A stretch of 5,896 nucleotides of DNA, from assembly GCA_964593905.1 (NCBI GenBank), contig CAZQLE010000218.1, forward strand, positions 1 through 5,896, read 5' to 3'. The position numbers and the translations under genes are program-made. Below, in pieces: positions 1 to 5,896 of this stretch. Under the pieces are notes generated by a model that was not told the DNA's origin, made no database searches, and was given only the letters and a program-made list of their open reading frames with translations. Position 1 is the first letter of the stretch. Every line of letters starts with the position of its first letter. The DNA is from CAZQLE01 sp964593905 (lineage in GTDB: Bacteria > Chloroflexota > Anaerolineae > Anaerolineales > Anaerolineaceae).

Positions 1-10
1 AGCTTTCATC

Positions 11-1834
11 ATGCCCCATCCTAACCAACGCATTCCGCTGCACAACGCAACCCGCGACCTGGCCGCTACGGCAATGGGGACACAGGCTGCCGATTTAATT
101 CTGCGCAACGGAACGCTGATTAATGTAAATACCGGCCGGATCCAGCCCAATATCGATGTGGCAGTCCGTCACGGCCTGATCGCCCTGGTCGGAGATGCCA
201 GCCATGTGCTGGCAGACGAGCATACCCGGATTGTGGATTTAAACGGGCGCTATCTGGTGCCCGGACTGATCGACAGCCATATGCATGTCGAGAGCACCCT
301 GGTCGACCTGCCCGGCTTTGCCGCCGGCATTTTACCCCACGGCACAACCACCATCGCCCCCGACAACCACGAGATCACCAACGTGTTTGGCCTGAAAGCG
401 GTGGAATTGTTCAAGCAAAGCGCCGCCGGGCTGCCGCTGAAGGTGTTAACCGCCCAGCCGGTGTGTGTGCCCTCGGTGCCCGGTTTTGAAGATGCGGGCG
501 CCACCATCGACGCAGACGAAGCCGCGCGGGCCTACCAGCAGGGCTGGGCCGACCTGCAGGGCGAGCAAATGAACTTTCCGGGCGTCATCTACGGCGACCC
601 GCAGGTACACGCCATCACCGCCGCCGGGCTGAAAGCCGGCAAGGTGTTGACCGGGCATTACCCGTCGGCCGACTTGAACGCCGGGCTGAATGCCTTTATT
701 GCCTCGGGCATGACCGCCTGCCACGAATCGACCACGGCCGAAGCAGCGCTGCGCAAAGCCGAGCTGGGCATGTATGCCCAGTTGCGCTACGGCTCGGCCT
801 GGCTGGATATGCCCAACCTGCTGCCCGCCATACTTGAAAACCCCGACATGGACACGCGCTTCTTCACCCTGGTCACCGACGATGTAACCCCCGCCACGGT
901 CGCCAACGACGGCCACCTGGTGCGTGTGGTCCGCACCGCGATCAAGCTCGGGCTGCCGCCGGTCAAAGCCATTCAAATGGCAACCATCAACCCCGCCCAA
1001 CTGCTTGAAAAGGCGCGCTGGATCGGTTCCATCGCACCCGGAAAAGCGGCCGATATCCTGGTGGTCAGCGATCTGGAAGCCATGACCATCGATCAAGTCT
1101 ATTCAGACGGCGCCCTGGTGGCCGAAAATGGAAAACTGACGGTCGAGATCCCCCGTTACAACTATCCCGCGTGGGCGCTGCATTCCATGCACCTGCCCAT
1201 GTTGACCGAAAAAGACCTTGCCATTCCCGCCGGCCCTGCGCCGGTCAGGGTGCGGGTGATCCGGCTGGTGCCGGGCATGGTGTATACCCGCGAAGAAATT
1301 GTCGAAATGGTCCCGGCCCGCGGCGGCCTGTCTGCCGACCCCGAACGCGACCTGTGCAAAGCGGCCGTCTTCTATCGCCACGAGCCGCGCCCCGGCGCAA
1401 CCGGCCGCCGCGGGCTGGGTTTTGTGAGCGGGGTTCAACTGCGGCCAGACTGCGCCTACGCCTCCACCCTTTCGCACGACTGCCATAACCTGCTGGTGCT
1501 CGGCACGAGCGACGCGGCAATGGTGACGGCTGCCAATGCGCTGATTGAAACCGGCGGCGGCATCGCCGTGGTGGTCGGCGGCAAGCTGGAGGCGATCATG
1601 CCGCTGCCGCTGGCCGGGCTGATGTCGCTGGAGCCGGTGAGCAGCGCGGCGGAGCAAATTCAGGCCGTGGAACAGGCCCTGAAAAAAGCCGGCTGCCCGC
1701 ATGATTCGTTTGAAATGACGCTCAGCCTGCTGGGTCTGATTGTGCTGGAAGAACTGCATCTTTCAAACAAAGGGCTGGTGTCTTTAAAGCCTTCGCAGCC
1801 CCCCGCGTTTGTCGACCTGATCGTGCCAGAATAG
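11..1834 (+). CDS. ade: Adenine deaminase (Ade family, amidohydrolase superfamily)
   Basis: Likely converts adenine to hypoxanthine and ammonia in the cytoplasm (purine salvage). The 607-residue protein is close to the usual Ade length of just under 600. Visible in order: a small N-terminal beta domain (ADLILRNGTLINVNTG, about 26-41); the metal-binding HxH in DSHMHVEST (H90, H92); HGTTTIAPDNHEITNV with H120-E121; GEQMNFPGV with E185, expected from the family to be a metal-ligand glutamate; TGHYP (H216); ACHESTTAEAAL (H238-E239); and VTDD (D290-D291). GSIAPGKAADILVVSDLE then closes the barrel. The Ade C-terminal domain follows from about residue 420, with STLSHDCHNLLVLGTSD, ETGGGIAVVVGGK and LPLAGLMS. 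I chose the ATG at 11 because residues before the next Met (22) align with the family N terminus. No Shine-Dalgarno is visible in the 10 bases available, and the frame is open to the window edge, so the true start could lie upstream. The downstream gene begins 33 bases later. Related COG1001 proteins may act on other aminopurines, so the exact substrate is inferred. Confidence 0.9.
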   Translation: MPHPNQRIPLHNATRDLAATAMGTQAADLILRNGTLINVNTGRIQPNIDVAVRHGLIALVGDASHVLADEHTRIVDLNGRYLVPGLIDSHMHVESTLVDLPGFAAGILPHGTTTIAPDNHEITNVFGLKAVELFKQSAAGLPLKVLTAQPVCVPSVPGFEDAGATIDADEAARAYQQGWADLQGEQMNFPGVIYGDPQVHAITAAGLKAGKVLTGHYPSADLNAGLNAFIASGMTACHESTTAEAALRKAELGMYAQLRYGSAWLDMPNLLPAILENPDMDTRFFTLVTDDVTPATVANDGHLVRVVRTAIKLGLPPVKAIQMATINPAQLLEKARWIGSIAPGKAADILVVSDLEAMTIDQVYSDGALVAENGKLTVEIPRYNYPAWALHSMHLPMLTEKDLAIPAGPAPVRVRVIRLVPGMVYTREEIVEMVPARGGLSADPERDLCKAAVFYRHEPRPGATGRRGLGFVSGVQLRPDCAYASTLSHDCHNLLVLGTSDAAMVTAANALIETGGGIAVVVGGKLEAIMPLPLAGLMSLEPVSSAAEQIQAVEQALKKAGCPHDSFEMTLSLLGLIVLEELHLSNKGLVSLKPSQPPAFVDLIVPE

Positions 1835-1867
1835 ACGGCCGGTTAAAATTCACTTTCGGATGGTTTT

Positions 1868-3391
1868 ATGAAATACTCCCGCCACACCGGCTGGCTCATG
1901 CTCATCTTCCTCATCGCCCTCACCGCCCACCTGCTGCCCGGTCCGCGCACGGTGGATGATGCCTTTATCACCTTCCGCTATGCGCGCAATCTGCTGGCCG
2001 GCAGCGGTTTTGTCTTCAACCCCGGCGAACAGGTGCAGGGTACCACCACGCCGCTATATGCCCTGCTGATGGCCGGGCTGGGCGCGGCAGCGGGCGGGCC
2101 AGAGGCGCCCTTCCCCGTCATGGCCTGGCTGGTCAACGCCCTGGCCAGCGCCGCTGCCGCCGTGCTCATCGCCCACCTGGGGCAGCGCGCCGGCAGTGAA
2201 CGGGCCGGGCTGGCCGCCGCGCTGGTCTGGGCGGTGGCGCCCTATTCGGTCTCTTTTGCCGTGGGCGGGCTGGAGACCAGCCTGTATGTGCTGCTGTTAA
2301 CCGGGTTGATGGCCGCCTATCTGGCGCGCCGCCGCACCCTGACCGGGCTGCTGGGCGCGCTGGCCATCCTCACCCGTCCCGACGCCGTTTTGCTGGTCGG
2401 TCCGCTGATGCTGCACCGGCTCTATTGCGCGCTGCGCAAAAACGAACCGCTGCAGGCCGGTGAGCTGCTGGCCTTTGCCCTGCCCTGTGCGGCCTGGGGG
2501 CTGTTCGCCTGGAGCTACTTCGGCTCGCCCATTCCCCATTCGGTCACCGCCAAGCTGCAGGTCTACCGTCTCAGCGAAGGCGACGCGCTGATCCGCCTGG
2601 TGCAGCATTACGCCACCCCGTTTCTGCTGCAAAACCTGACCGGCGCCGGCCCGGCGGTTGCCGTGGGGTTGATCCTTTTCCCCTTCCTGTATCTGCTCGG
2701 CGCGCGCGCGGCCTTTCGCAGTGAACCGCGTCTGCTGGCCTGGCTGGTTTATCCGTGGTTGTATTTTCTGGTGTTTGCCCTGCCCAACCCGCTGATCTTC
2801 CGCTGGTATCTCACCCCCCCGCTGCCAGCTTATTTTCTGATGATCCTCATCGGGCTGGATGGGCTGCTCAGCCGGGCGCTGACCCGGCCGGGCAAAGCGC
2901 CCCGTGCCGCCTGGGTGATGGCGCTGCTGCTGGTTCTGCCGCTGGTCTCCACCCTGAGCGAATGGCGGCTGCGGCTCGACCACGGCCCGGCCAACCCGGC
3001 CCCCGAGATGGCCTATATTAAGCTGGAAGAGCTGTATCGCGAAGCCGCCCGGCGCACCGCCCCGCAAATGACCGCCCAAACCGTGCTGGCTGCCGGAGAT
3101 GTGGGCGTGCTGGGTTATTACACCCCGGCGCGCATTCTCGACACGGTGGGGCTCAATTCGCCTGCCGCGCTGAATTATTACCCCGTCCCGGCCGAAGATT
3201 ATGTGATCAACTATGCCGTCCCGGCCGCGATGATCCTCGGCGAACAGCCCGACTGGGTGATCTTGCTGGAGGTTTATGCCCGCCGCACGCTGCTGCAAAA
3301 CGAGGATTTTCTGGCCCAGTATGAACTGGTGGATACCCTGCCGACGGATATGTACGGCAGCAGCGGGTTGTTAATCTGGAAGAGAAGGTAA
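1868..3391 (+). CDS. Polytopic membrane protein, probable GT-C fold glycosyltransferase
   Basis: Probably transfers a sugar from a polyprenyl-phosphate donor on the outer face of the membrane; donor and acceptor cannot be told. The 507-residue protein starts with a hydrophobic helix (about 8-24), then the acidic motif D30-D31 in VDDAFITFRYARN. GSGFVFNPGEQVQGTTTPLY (45-64) follows. This arrangement is typical of GT-C enzymes, especially the mycobacterial AftB-like group, where the first extracytoplasmic loop carries catalytic Asp. Further landmarks are GLETSLY (134-140), LTRPD (168-172) and RWYLTPPLPAY (312-322). I estimate ten or eleven membrane segments up to about residue 363. A soluble C-terminal part (about 365-507) contains AAGDVGVLGYYTPARILDTV, a motif I associate with these proteins. 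The ATG at 1868 is preceded by a GGA (1858-1860) at 7-base spacing, a modest Shine-Dalgarno. It lies 33 bases after the deaminase stop with no terminator between, so cotranscription is plausible. The fold assignment is fairly safe; the substrate is unknown. Confidence 0.8.
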   Translation: MKYSRHTGWLMLIFLIALTAHLLPGPRTVDDAFITFRYARNLLAGSGFVFNPGEQVQGTTTPLYALLMAGLGAAAGGPEAPFPVMAWLVNALASAAAAVLIAHLGQRAGSERAGLAAALVWAVAPYSVSFAVGGLETSLYVLLLTGLMAAYLARRRTLTGLLGALAILTRPDAVLLVGPLMLHRLYCALRKNEPLQAGELLAFALPCAAWGLFAWSYFGSPIPHSVTAKLQVYRLSEGDALIRLVQHYATPFLLQNLTGAGPAVAVGLILFPFLYLLGARAAFRSEPRLLAWLVYPWLYFLVFALPNPLIFRWYLTPPLPAYFLMILIGLDGLLSRALTRPGKAPRAAWVMALLLVLPLVSTLSEWRLRLDHGPANPAPEMAYIKLEELYREAARRTAPQMTAQTVLAAGDVGVLGYYTPARILDTVGLNSPAALNYYPVPAEDYVINYAVPAAMILGEQPDWVILLEVYARRTLLQNEDFLAQYELVDTLPTDMYGSSGLLIWKRR

Positions 3392-3448
3392 ATGCAGGCA
3401 TGAATCACCGGGCCCCAACCACGTAGCCTCGGCGCACCATTTGCCGCA

Positions 3449-3489
3449 GGGAGGGGAACTTAAACTCCCCTTCCCGAATCGGGAAGGGG
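3449..3489. terminator. Nested inverted repeats between convergent genes, possible bidirectional terminator
   Basis: CCCCTTCCCG (3467-3476) and CGGGAAGGGG (3480-3489) form a perfect 10-bp stem around the triloop AAT. The left arm can instead pair with GGGAGGGGA (3449-3457): TCCCCTTCCC (3466-3475) matches it with one bulged T and an 8-base loop. The two hairpins are mutually exclusive. The element lies 75 bases after the glycosyltransferase stop and 42 bases beyond the transporter stop, a normal place for a shared terminator. No uridine tract follows the hairpin on either strand, so it is not a canonical intrinsic terminator. It could instead be a dispersed intergenic repeat or a transcript-end stabiliser. 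The pairing is seen directly; the role is inferred. Confidence 0.5.
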
Positions 3490-3501
3490 CTGGGGGATGG
3501 G
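3481..3501 (+). other. Putative G-quadruplex motif
   Basis: Four G-runs follow one another on the plus strand: GGG (3481-3483), GGGG (3486-3489), GGGGG (3492-3496) and GGG (3499-3501). They are separated by two-base loops AA, CT and AT. This meets the usual G3+N1-7 definition with short loops. The first two runs are also the right arm of the 10-bp hairpin, so quadruplex and hairpin would compete. RNA from the glycosyltransferase gene reading through would carry the G-rich strand; RNA from the transporter gene would carry the C-rich strand. Folding in the cell is not shown. Confidence 0.55.
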
Positions 3502-3520
3502 CCACGCAGCAAATTGAAAT

Positions 3521-3553
3521 AAAAAAACCGATTATCCCCGGGCCGCGTCGGCC
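3521..3553 (-). terminator. Weak candidate terminator at the end of the rarD gene
   Basis: On the minus strand a run of seven T (complement of 3521-3527) lies just beyond the transporter stop codon. It is preceded by a short GC stem formed by 3541-3545 and 3549-3553 with a three-base loop, which lies in the last codons of the gene. The stem is only 5 bp and about 13 bases separate it from the T-run, more than in a standard intrinsic terminator. The call is therefore weak. The stronger hairpin at 3467-3489 lies further downstream and may do the work instead. Confidence 0.25.
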
Positions 3554-4425
3554 GCCAGCATCCTGCGCCGCCAGGCAAACCCCTCCACCGTAAACACCCC
3601 CAGCGCAGCCCAGATCAACAAAAAACCGATCAGCCGTTCCACGCTGAACGTCTCTTTATACAACACCACCCCGGTTAAAAATTGCAGCGTAGGCGAGATA
3701 TATTGCAGCACCCCCAGCGTTGAAAGCGGCACCATCTGCGCGCTGGCGCTAAACAGCAGCAGCGGCAGCACCGTCATCACCCCGGTGAAGATGATCAACA
3801 GCGTGGTGCGCGTGTCGGCGTGTCCAAACACCCCCACCCCGCTGATCTCGCTGAACAGCAACACCCCCAGCGCCGGCAAAAAGATGGCCGTGGTTTCCAG
3901 CGTCAACCCGTGCAGCGGGTTGAGCGGAGCCAGTTTCTTCATTAATCCATACAGGCCAAAAGTCGAAGCCAGGGCCAGCGCAATCCACGGCAGACTGCCA
4001 TAGGTGGCTGTCAGATAGATCACACCGGCGGCGGCCAGGCCAATGGCCGCCCACTGCCCGCCGCGCAGCCGTTCGCGCAGAAAGATCACCCCCAGCAGCA
4101 CCGAAACCAGCGGGTTAATAAAATAGCCCATGCTGCCGTCCAGAATGTGCCCGTTATTGACACTCCACACATAGACCAGCCAATTAATGGTAAGCAGCGA
4201 GCCGGCAATCAGATAATTAAACCAGATCTTAAAGGTCAGTTCGCGGCGCAGCGCGCCCACCTGACGCACCACCACCACCACCCCGCTCAACAGCAGCGCT
4301 GACCAGACAATGCGATGCATCACAATCTGGGCCGAAGGGACATTATGCAACAGCTTAAAGTAAATTGGAAACAGCCCCCACATCGAGTAGGCCAGGGCAG
4401 CAAAGAGGATCCCTTTATTTTTCAT
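3532..4425 (-). CDS. rarD: RarD-type EamA family permease (DMT superfamily)
   Basis: Inner-membrane transporter of the drug/metabolite family. RarD in E. coli is named for a chloramphenicol-sensitivity annotation, but its physiological substrate is not well established. From the ATG at 4425 the protein has 297 residues, almost exactly the usual RarD length. Recognisable RarD stretches are AYSMWGLFPIYFKLL (12-26), HRIVWS (37-42), INWLVYVWSVNNGHILDGSM (80-99) with GYFINPL after it, IFLRERLRGGQ (114-124), LPWIALALASTFGLYGLMKK (145-164), GLTLET (173-178) and LGVLQYISPTLQFL (237-250). About ten hydrophobic segments fit two EamA repeats. Longer in-frame starts exist up to 4521, but those extra residues are out-of-frame reading of the Nudix gene. 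MKNKGILFAALAYSMWG matches a normal RarD N terminus. The start overlaps the end of the Nudix gene by 11 bases, so translation is probably coupled; a GGATGG just upstream is a weak Shine-Dalgarno. Confidence 0.95.
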   Translation of the reverse strand: MKNKGILFAALAYSMWGLFPIYFKLLHNVPSAQIVMHRIVWSALLLSGVVVVVRQVGALRRELTFKIWFNYLIAGSLLTINWLVYVWSVNNGHILDGSMGYFINPLVSVLLGVIFLRERLRGGQWAAIGLAAAGVIYLTATYGSLPWIALALASTFGLYGLMKKLAPLNPLHGLTLETTAIFLPALGVLLFSEISGVGVFGHADTRTTLLIIFTGVMTVLPLLLFSASAQMVPLSTLGVLQYISPTLQFLTGVVLYKETFSVERLIGFLLIWAALGVFTVEGFAWRRRMLAADAARG

Positions 4426-4942
4426 CGATACCATCCAAAGGTTGAAAGATGCGGTCAACATCCGCCCAGCCCGGCAAAGACCGCACCGCATGAGAGAGGA
4501 TGGTATGGCCGTGATAATCAAAATGAAATTGCAGCGCCGGGCCGCCGTTTAAAATGTGGGGAGCAAAATAATGAATGTTCTCCACCACCTCGGGGCCGCG
4601 AAACAGCCATTCGCGCGGCTGCCAGGCCAGCCGGCCCTCCAGGGCGGGCAGCTCGGCGGGCGGGGGCAGTTGGTCTACCCCGGCGGTAAAAATATACAAC
4701 CCCCCATCGCTGATCTCAAACCCGCTCCAGGTTAGAACCCCGCGAAACGCAACCTCGCTCACCCGATAGTTGGTCTCTTCGGCCACCTCGCGCAAGATGC
4801 CCTGCCGGGGCGTCTCGCCGGGTTCGATATGCCCGCCCACCCCATTCCACAGCCCGGCGTTGGGCGGTTTGTTACGCAGCAGCAGCAAAACCTCATCGGC
4901 GCGGGTTAGAAAGCACAGGGTGAAGCGCACAGCAGCAGACAT
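4415..4942 (-). CDS. Nudix hydrolase, MutT/8-oxo-dGTP diphosphatase-like
   Basis: Likely hydrolyses a nucleoside diphosphate-X substrate, possibly oxidised dGTP in nucleotide-pool cleaning; the specificity is inferred only from overall resemblance. With the start at 4942 the protein has 175 residues. The N-terminal strand RFTLCFLTRADEVLLLLRNK (6-25) and LWNGVGGHIEPGE (31-43) are typical of MutT-like Nudix proteins. The Nudix box runs from G37 through E43 to R51-E52-V53 and E55-E56, so the catalytic glutamates are intact. The usual glycine after EEx is replaced by N58. The frame is open further upstream to an ATG at 5104, which would overlap the divergent kinase start; another ATG at 5026 would add 28 residues with no Nudix character. 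I prefer 4942 because Nudix homology begins immediately there, although no Shine-Dalgarno precedes it. It is the first gene of a two-gene operon with rarD, which starts 10 bases before this gene ends. Confidence 0.93.
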   Translation of the reverse strand: MSAAVRFTLCFLTRADEVLLLLRNKPPNAGLWNGVGGHIEPGETPRQGILREVAEETNYRVSEVAFRGVLTWSGFEISDGGLYIFTAGVDQLPPPAELPALEGRLAWQPREWLFRGPEVVENIHYFAPHILNGGPALQFHFDYHGHTILSHAVRSLPGWADVDRIFQPLDGIDEK

Positions 4943-4949
4943 GCAAGGT

Positions 4950-4955
4950 ATTGTA
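4950..4955 (-). promoter_or_regulatory. Candidate -10 box for the Nudix-rarD operon, leaderless arrangement
   Basis: The minus strand reads TACAAT here (4 or 5 matches of 6 to the TATAAT consensus, depending on the position weighting), ending 7 bases before the preferred ATG at 4942. This spacing would put the transcription start at or next to the start codon and give a leaderless mRNA, which would explain the absence of a Shine-Dalgarno. The -35 position (about 4973-4978, TATCCA) is a poor match. This is inference from spacing only. Confidence 0.35.
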
Positions 4956-5010
4956 ACCGTGTTGGCAACGGATGGATAGTGCACCGGGCGGCAGCGGCCC
5001 AACCGGCCTA

Positions 5011-5019
5011 TGGTATACT
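5011..5019 (+). promoter_or_regulatory. Candidate extended -10 promoter for the FGGY kinase gene
   Basis: TGGTATACT combines the extended -10 TGn with TATACT (5014-5019), a 5 of 6 match to TATAAT. The -35 region about 17 bases upstream (4991-4996, GCAGCG) does not match the consensus, as is common when an extended -10 is present. A start near 5026 would give a leader of roughly 47 bases that is 31 of 35 pyrimidines from 5028 to 5062. There is no experimental support. Confidence 0.5.
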
Positions 5020-5062
5020 CATCCATATTCCTTTCCACTTCCGTTCTTACCCTTTTCCATTC

Positions 5063-5066
5063 AGGA
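5063..5066 (+). promoter_or_regulatory. Shine-Dalgarno site of the FGGY kinase gene
   Basis: AGGA lies 6 bases before the ATG at 5073, a good position for a ribosome binding site. It fixes the kinase start and stands out because the surrounding leader is almost all pyrimidine. Confidence 0.7.
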
Positions 5067-5072
5067 CGATTC

Positions 5073-5896
5073 ATGACCGAACCCACCCTGCTGGCCATCG
5101 ACAACGGAACCCAGAGCGTGCGCGCGCTGTTATTTGACGTTCACGGTGCGCTGATCGCCAAAGAGCGCATTCCCATCGAGCCATACTATTCCACCGCGCC
5201 GGGGCTGGCCGAACAAGACCCCGCCGTGTTCTGGGATGCCGTCTGCCGCGCCTGCCGCGGGCTGCTGGCACAGCCGGGGGTGGACCCAGAATCCATCCAG
5301 GCGGTTTCGCTCACCACGCAGCGCTCCACCATCGTCTGCCTCGATGAAGCCGGTCAGCCGCTGCGCCCGGCCCTGGTCTGGCTGGACCAGCGCCGCACCG
5401 AGGGGCTGCCGCCGGTGGGCGGGTTGTGGGGGCTGGCCTTCAAGGTCGCCGGCGCCAGCGAGACGGTGGCCTATTTGCAGGCCGAAGCCGAAGCCAACTG
5501 GATTCGCACCCATGAACGCGAGGTATGGGAAAAAACCCGCCATTATTTGCTGCTTTCAGGCTATCTAACCCACCGGCTGACCGGCGAGTATGTCGATTCA
5601 GTCGCCTGCCAGGTGGCCTACATTCCCTTTGACTACAAATCGCAGGCCTGGGCCGGTCCGCTGGACTGGAAATGGCAGGCGGTGCCCGTTCCGAAAGAAT
5701 GGCTGCCGCGCCTGGTTCCGCCCGGCCAAGCGCTGGGAGAAATCACCCCCGCCGCAGCCGCAGCCACCGGGCTGCCCGCCGGGCTGCCGCTGATCGCCGC
5801 CGCCGCCGACAAGGCCTGTGAGGTGCTGGGCGCGGGCTGCATCGATCCGCATATTGGCTGCCTCAGCTACGGCACCACCGCCACCATCAACACCAC
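5073..5896 (+). CDS. FGGY-family carbohydrate kinase, N-terminal part (runs off the window)
   Basis: Phosphorylates a sugar or polyol with ATP in the cytoplasm; the substrate cannot be named. Only 274 complete codons are visible and no stop is reached, so roughly the last 45% of a typical 500-residue FGGY kinase is missing. The N terminus has the phosphate-1 motif AIDNGTQSVRALLFD (D10, G12, T13). Then come GLAEQDPAVFWDAV, SLTTQRSTIVCLDEAG (Q83-R84) and WLDQRR (103-108), the sugar-contacting motif of xylulokinase and glycerol-kinase relatives. SGYLTHRLTGEYVDS follows. AAADKACEVLGAG contains D246, the expected catalytic base at the start of the second domain. It ends in SYGTTATIN (265-273), the start of the phosphate-2 region. 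The wording resembles the uncharacterised YgcE-like subgroup more than classical XylB or GlpK, a judgement from memory. The start is supported by AGGA at 5063. It is divergent from the Nudix gene across a 130-base gap. Confidence 0.93.
   Translation, partial: MTEPTLLAIDNGTQSVRALLFDVHGALIAKERIPIEPYYSTAPGLAEQDPAVFWDAVCRACRGLLAQPGVDPESIQAVSLTTQRSTIVCLDEAGQPLRPALVWLDQRRTEGLPPVGGLWGLAFKVAGASETVAYLQAEAEANWIRTHEREVWEKTRHYLLLSGYLTHRLTGEYVDSVACQVAYIPFDYKSQAWAGPLDWKWQAVPVPKEWLPRLVPPGQALGEITPAAAAATGLPAGLPLIAAAADKACEVLGAGCIDPHIGCLSYGTTATINT

Noticed and set aside
446..1096. 216-codon minus-strand open frame inside the deaminase gene, with a similar 218-codon frame at 1103-1759
   Set aside because: Both lie entirely antisense to a convincing deaminase and show biased composition typical of shadow frames.
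1835..1867. Possible terminator or promoter between the deaminase and glycosyltransferase genes
   Set aside because: Only the 6-base palindrome CGGCCG is present, with no adequate stem plus T-run and no clear promoter elements.
2700..2711. Alternating CG run (Z-DNA-like)
   Set aside because: It is short, inside a coding region, and explained by Gly-Ala-Arg-Ala codons in GC-rich DNA.
2297..3298. 333-codon minus-strand open frame antisense to the glycosyltransferase gene
   Set aside because: Its translation is rich in Gln, Gly, Arg and His without recognisable motifs, as expected when GC-rich coding DNA is read antisense. The plus-strand frame has clear family motifs.
4426..4521. Longer RarD reading frame starting at 4521
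   Set aside because: The extra 32 residues are Nudix coding sequence read in another frame. RarD homology begins at the ATG at 4425.
4943..5104. N-terminal extension of the Nudix protein from an ATG at 5104
   Set aside because: It would run through the intergenic region and into the start of the divergent kinase, and it adds 54 residues with no Nudix resemblance.

Overview
This window looks like ordinary chromosomal DNA from a GC-rich free-living bacterium. The protein style suggests Chloroflexota, probably Anaerolineae: a GT-C type membrane glycosyltransferase with a DDAFITFRYARN motif, a MutT-like Nudix protein and many GCC/CTG codons. That assignment is inferred from sequence character, not from a marker gene. 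I see no phage, insertion sequence, CRISPR array, tRNA or rRNA gene.

Layout, left to right. Positions 11-1834 (+) encode an adenine deaminase of the Ade family (purine salvage/catabolism). After 33 bases, 1868-3391 (+) encodes a polytopic membrane protein resembling GT-C glycosyltransferases; the two may be cotranscribed but have no obvious shared function. A 140-base convergent gap (3392-3531) holds a 10-bp perfect hairpin, a competing upstream arm and a four-run G-tract that fits a G-quadruplex motif. On the minus strand, a Nudix hydrolase (4942 down to 4415) and a RarD-type EamA transporter (4425 down to 3532) overlap by 11 bases and form a tight two-gene operon. A 130-base divergent gap (4943-5072) carries candidate promoters in both directions. 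From 5073 (+) a FGGY-family sugar kinase begins and runs off the right edge.

The five genes look like housekeeping or accessory metabolism: nucleobase deamination, envelope glycosylation, nucleotide-pool hydrolysis, small-molecule export and sugar phosphorylation. I find no evidence that they form one dedicated or novel system. The most unusual sequence is the hairpin/G-quadruplex element between the convergent genes. The next is the possible leaderless start of the Nudix gene.
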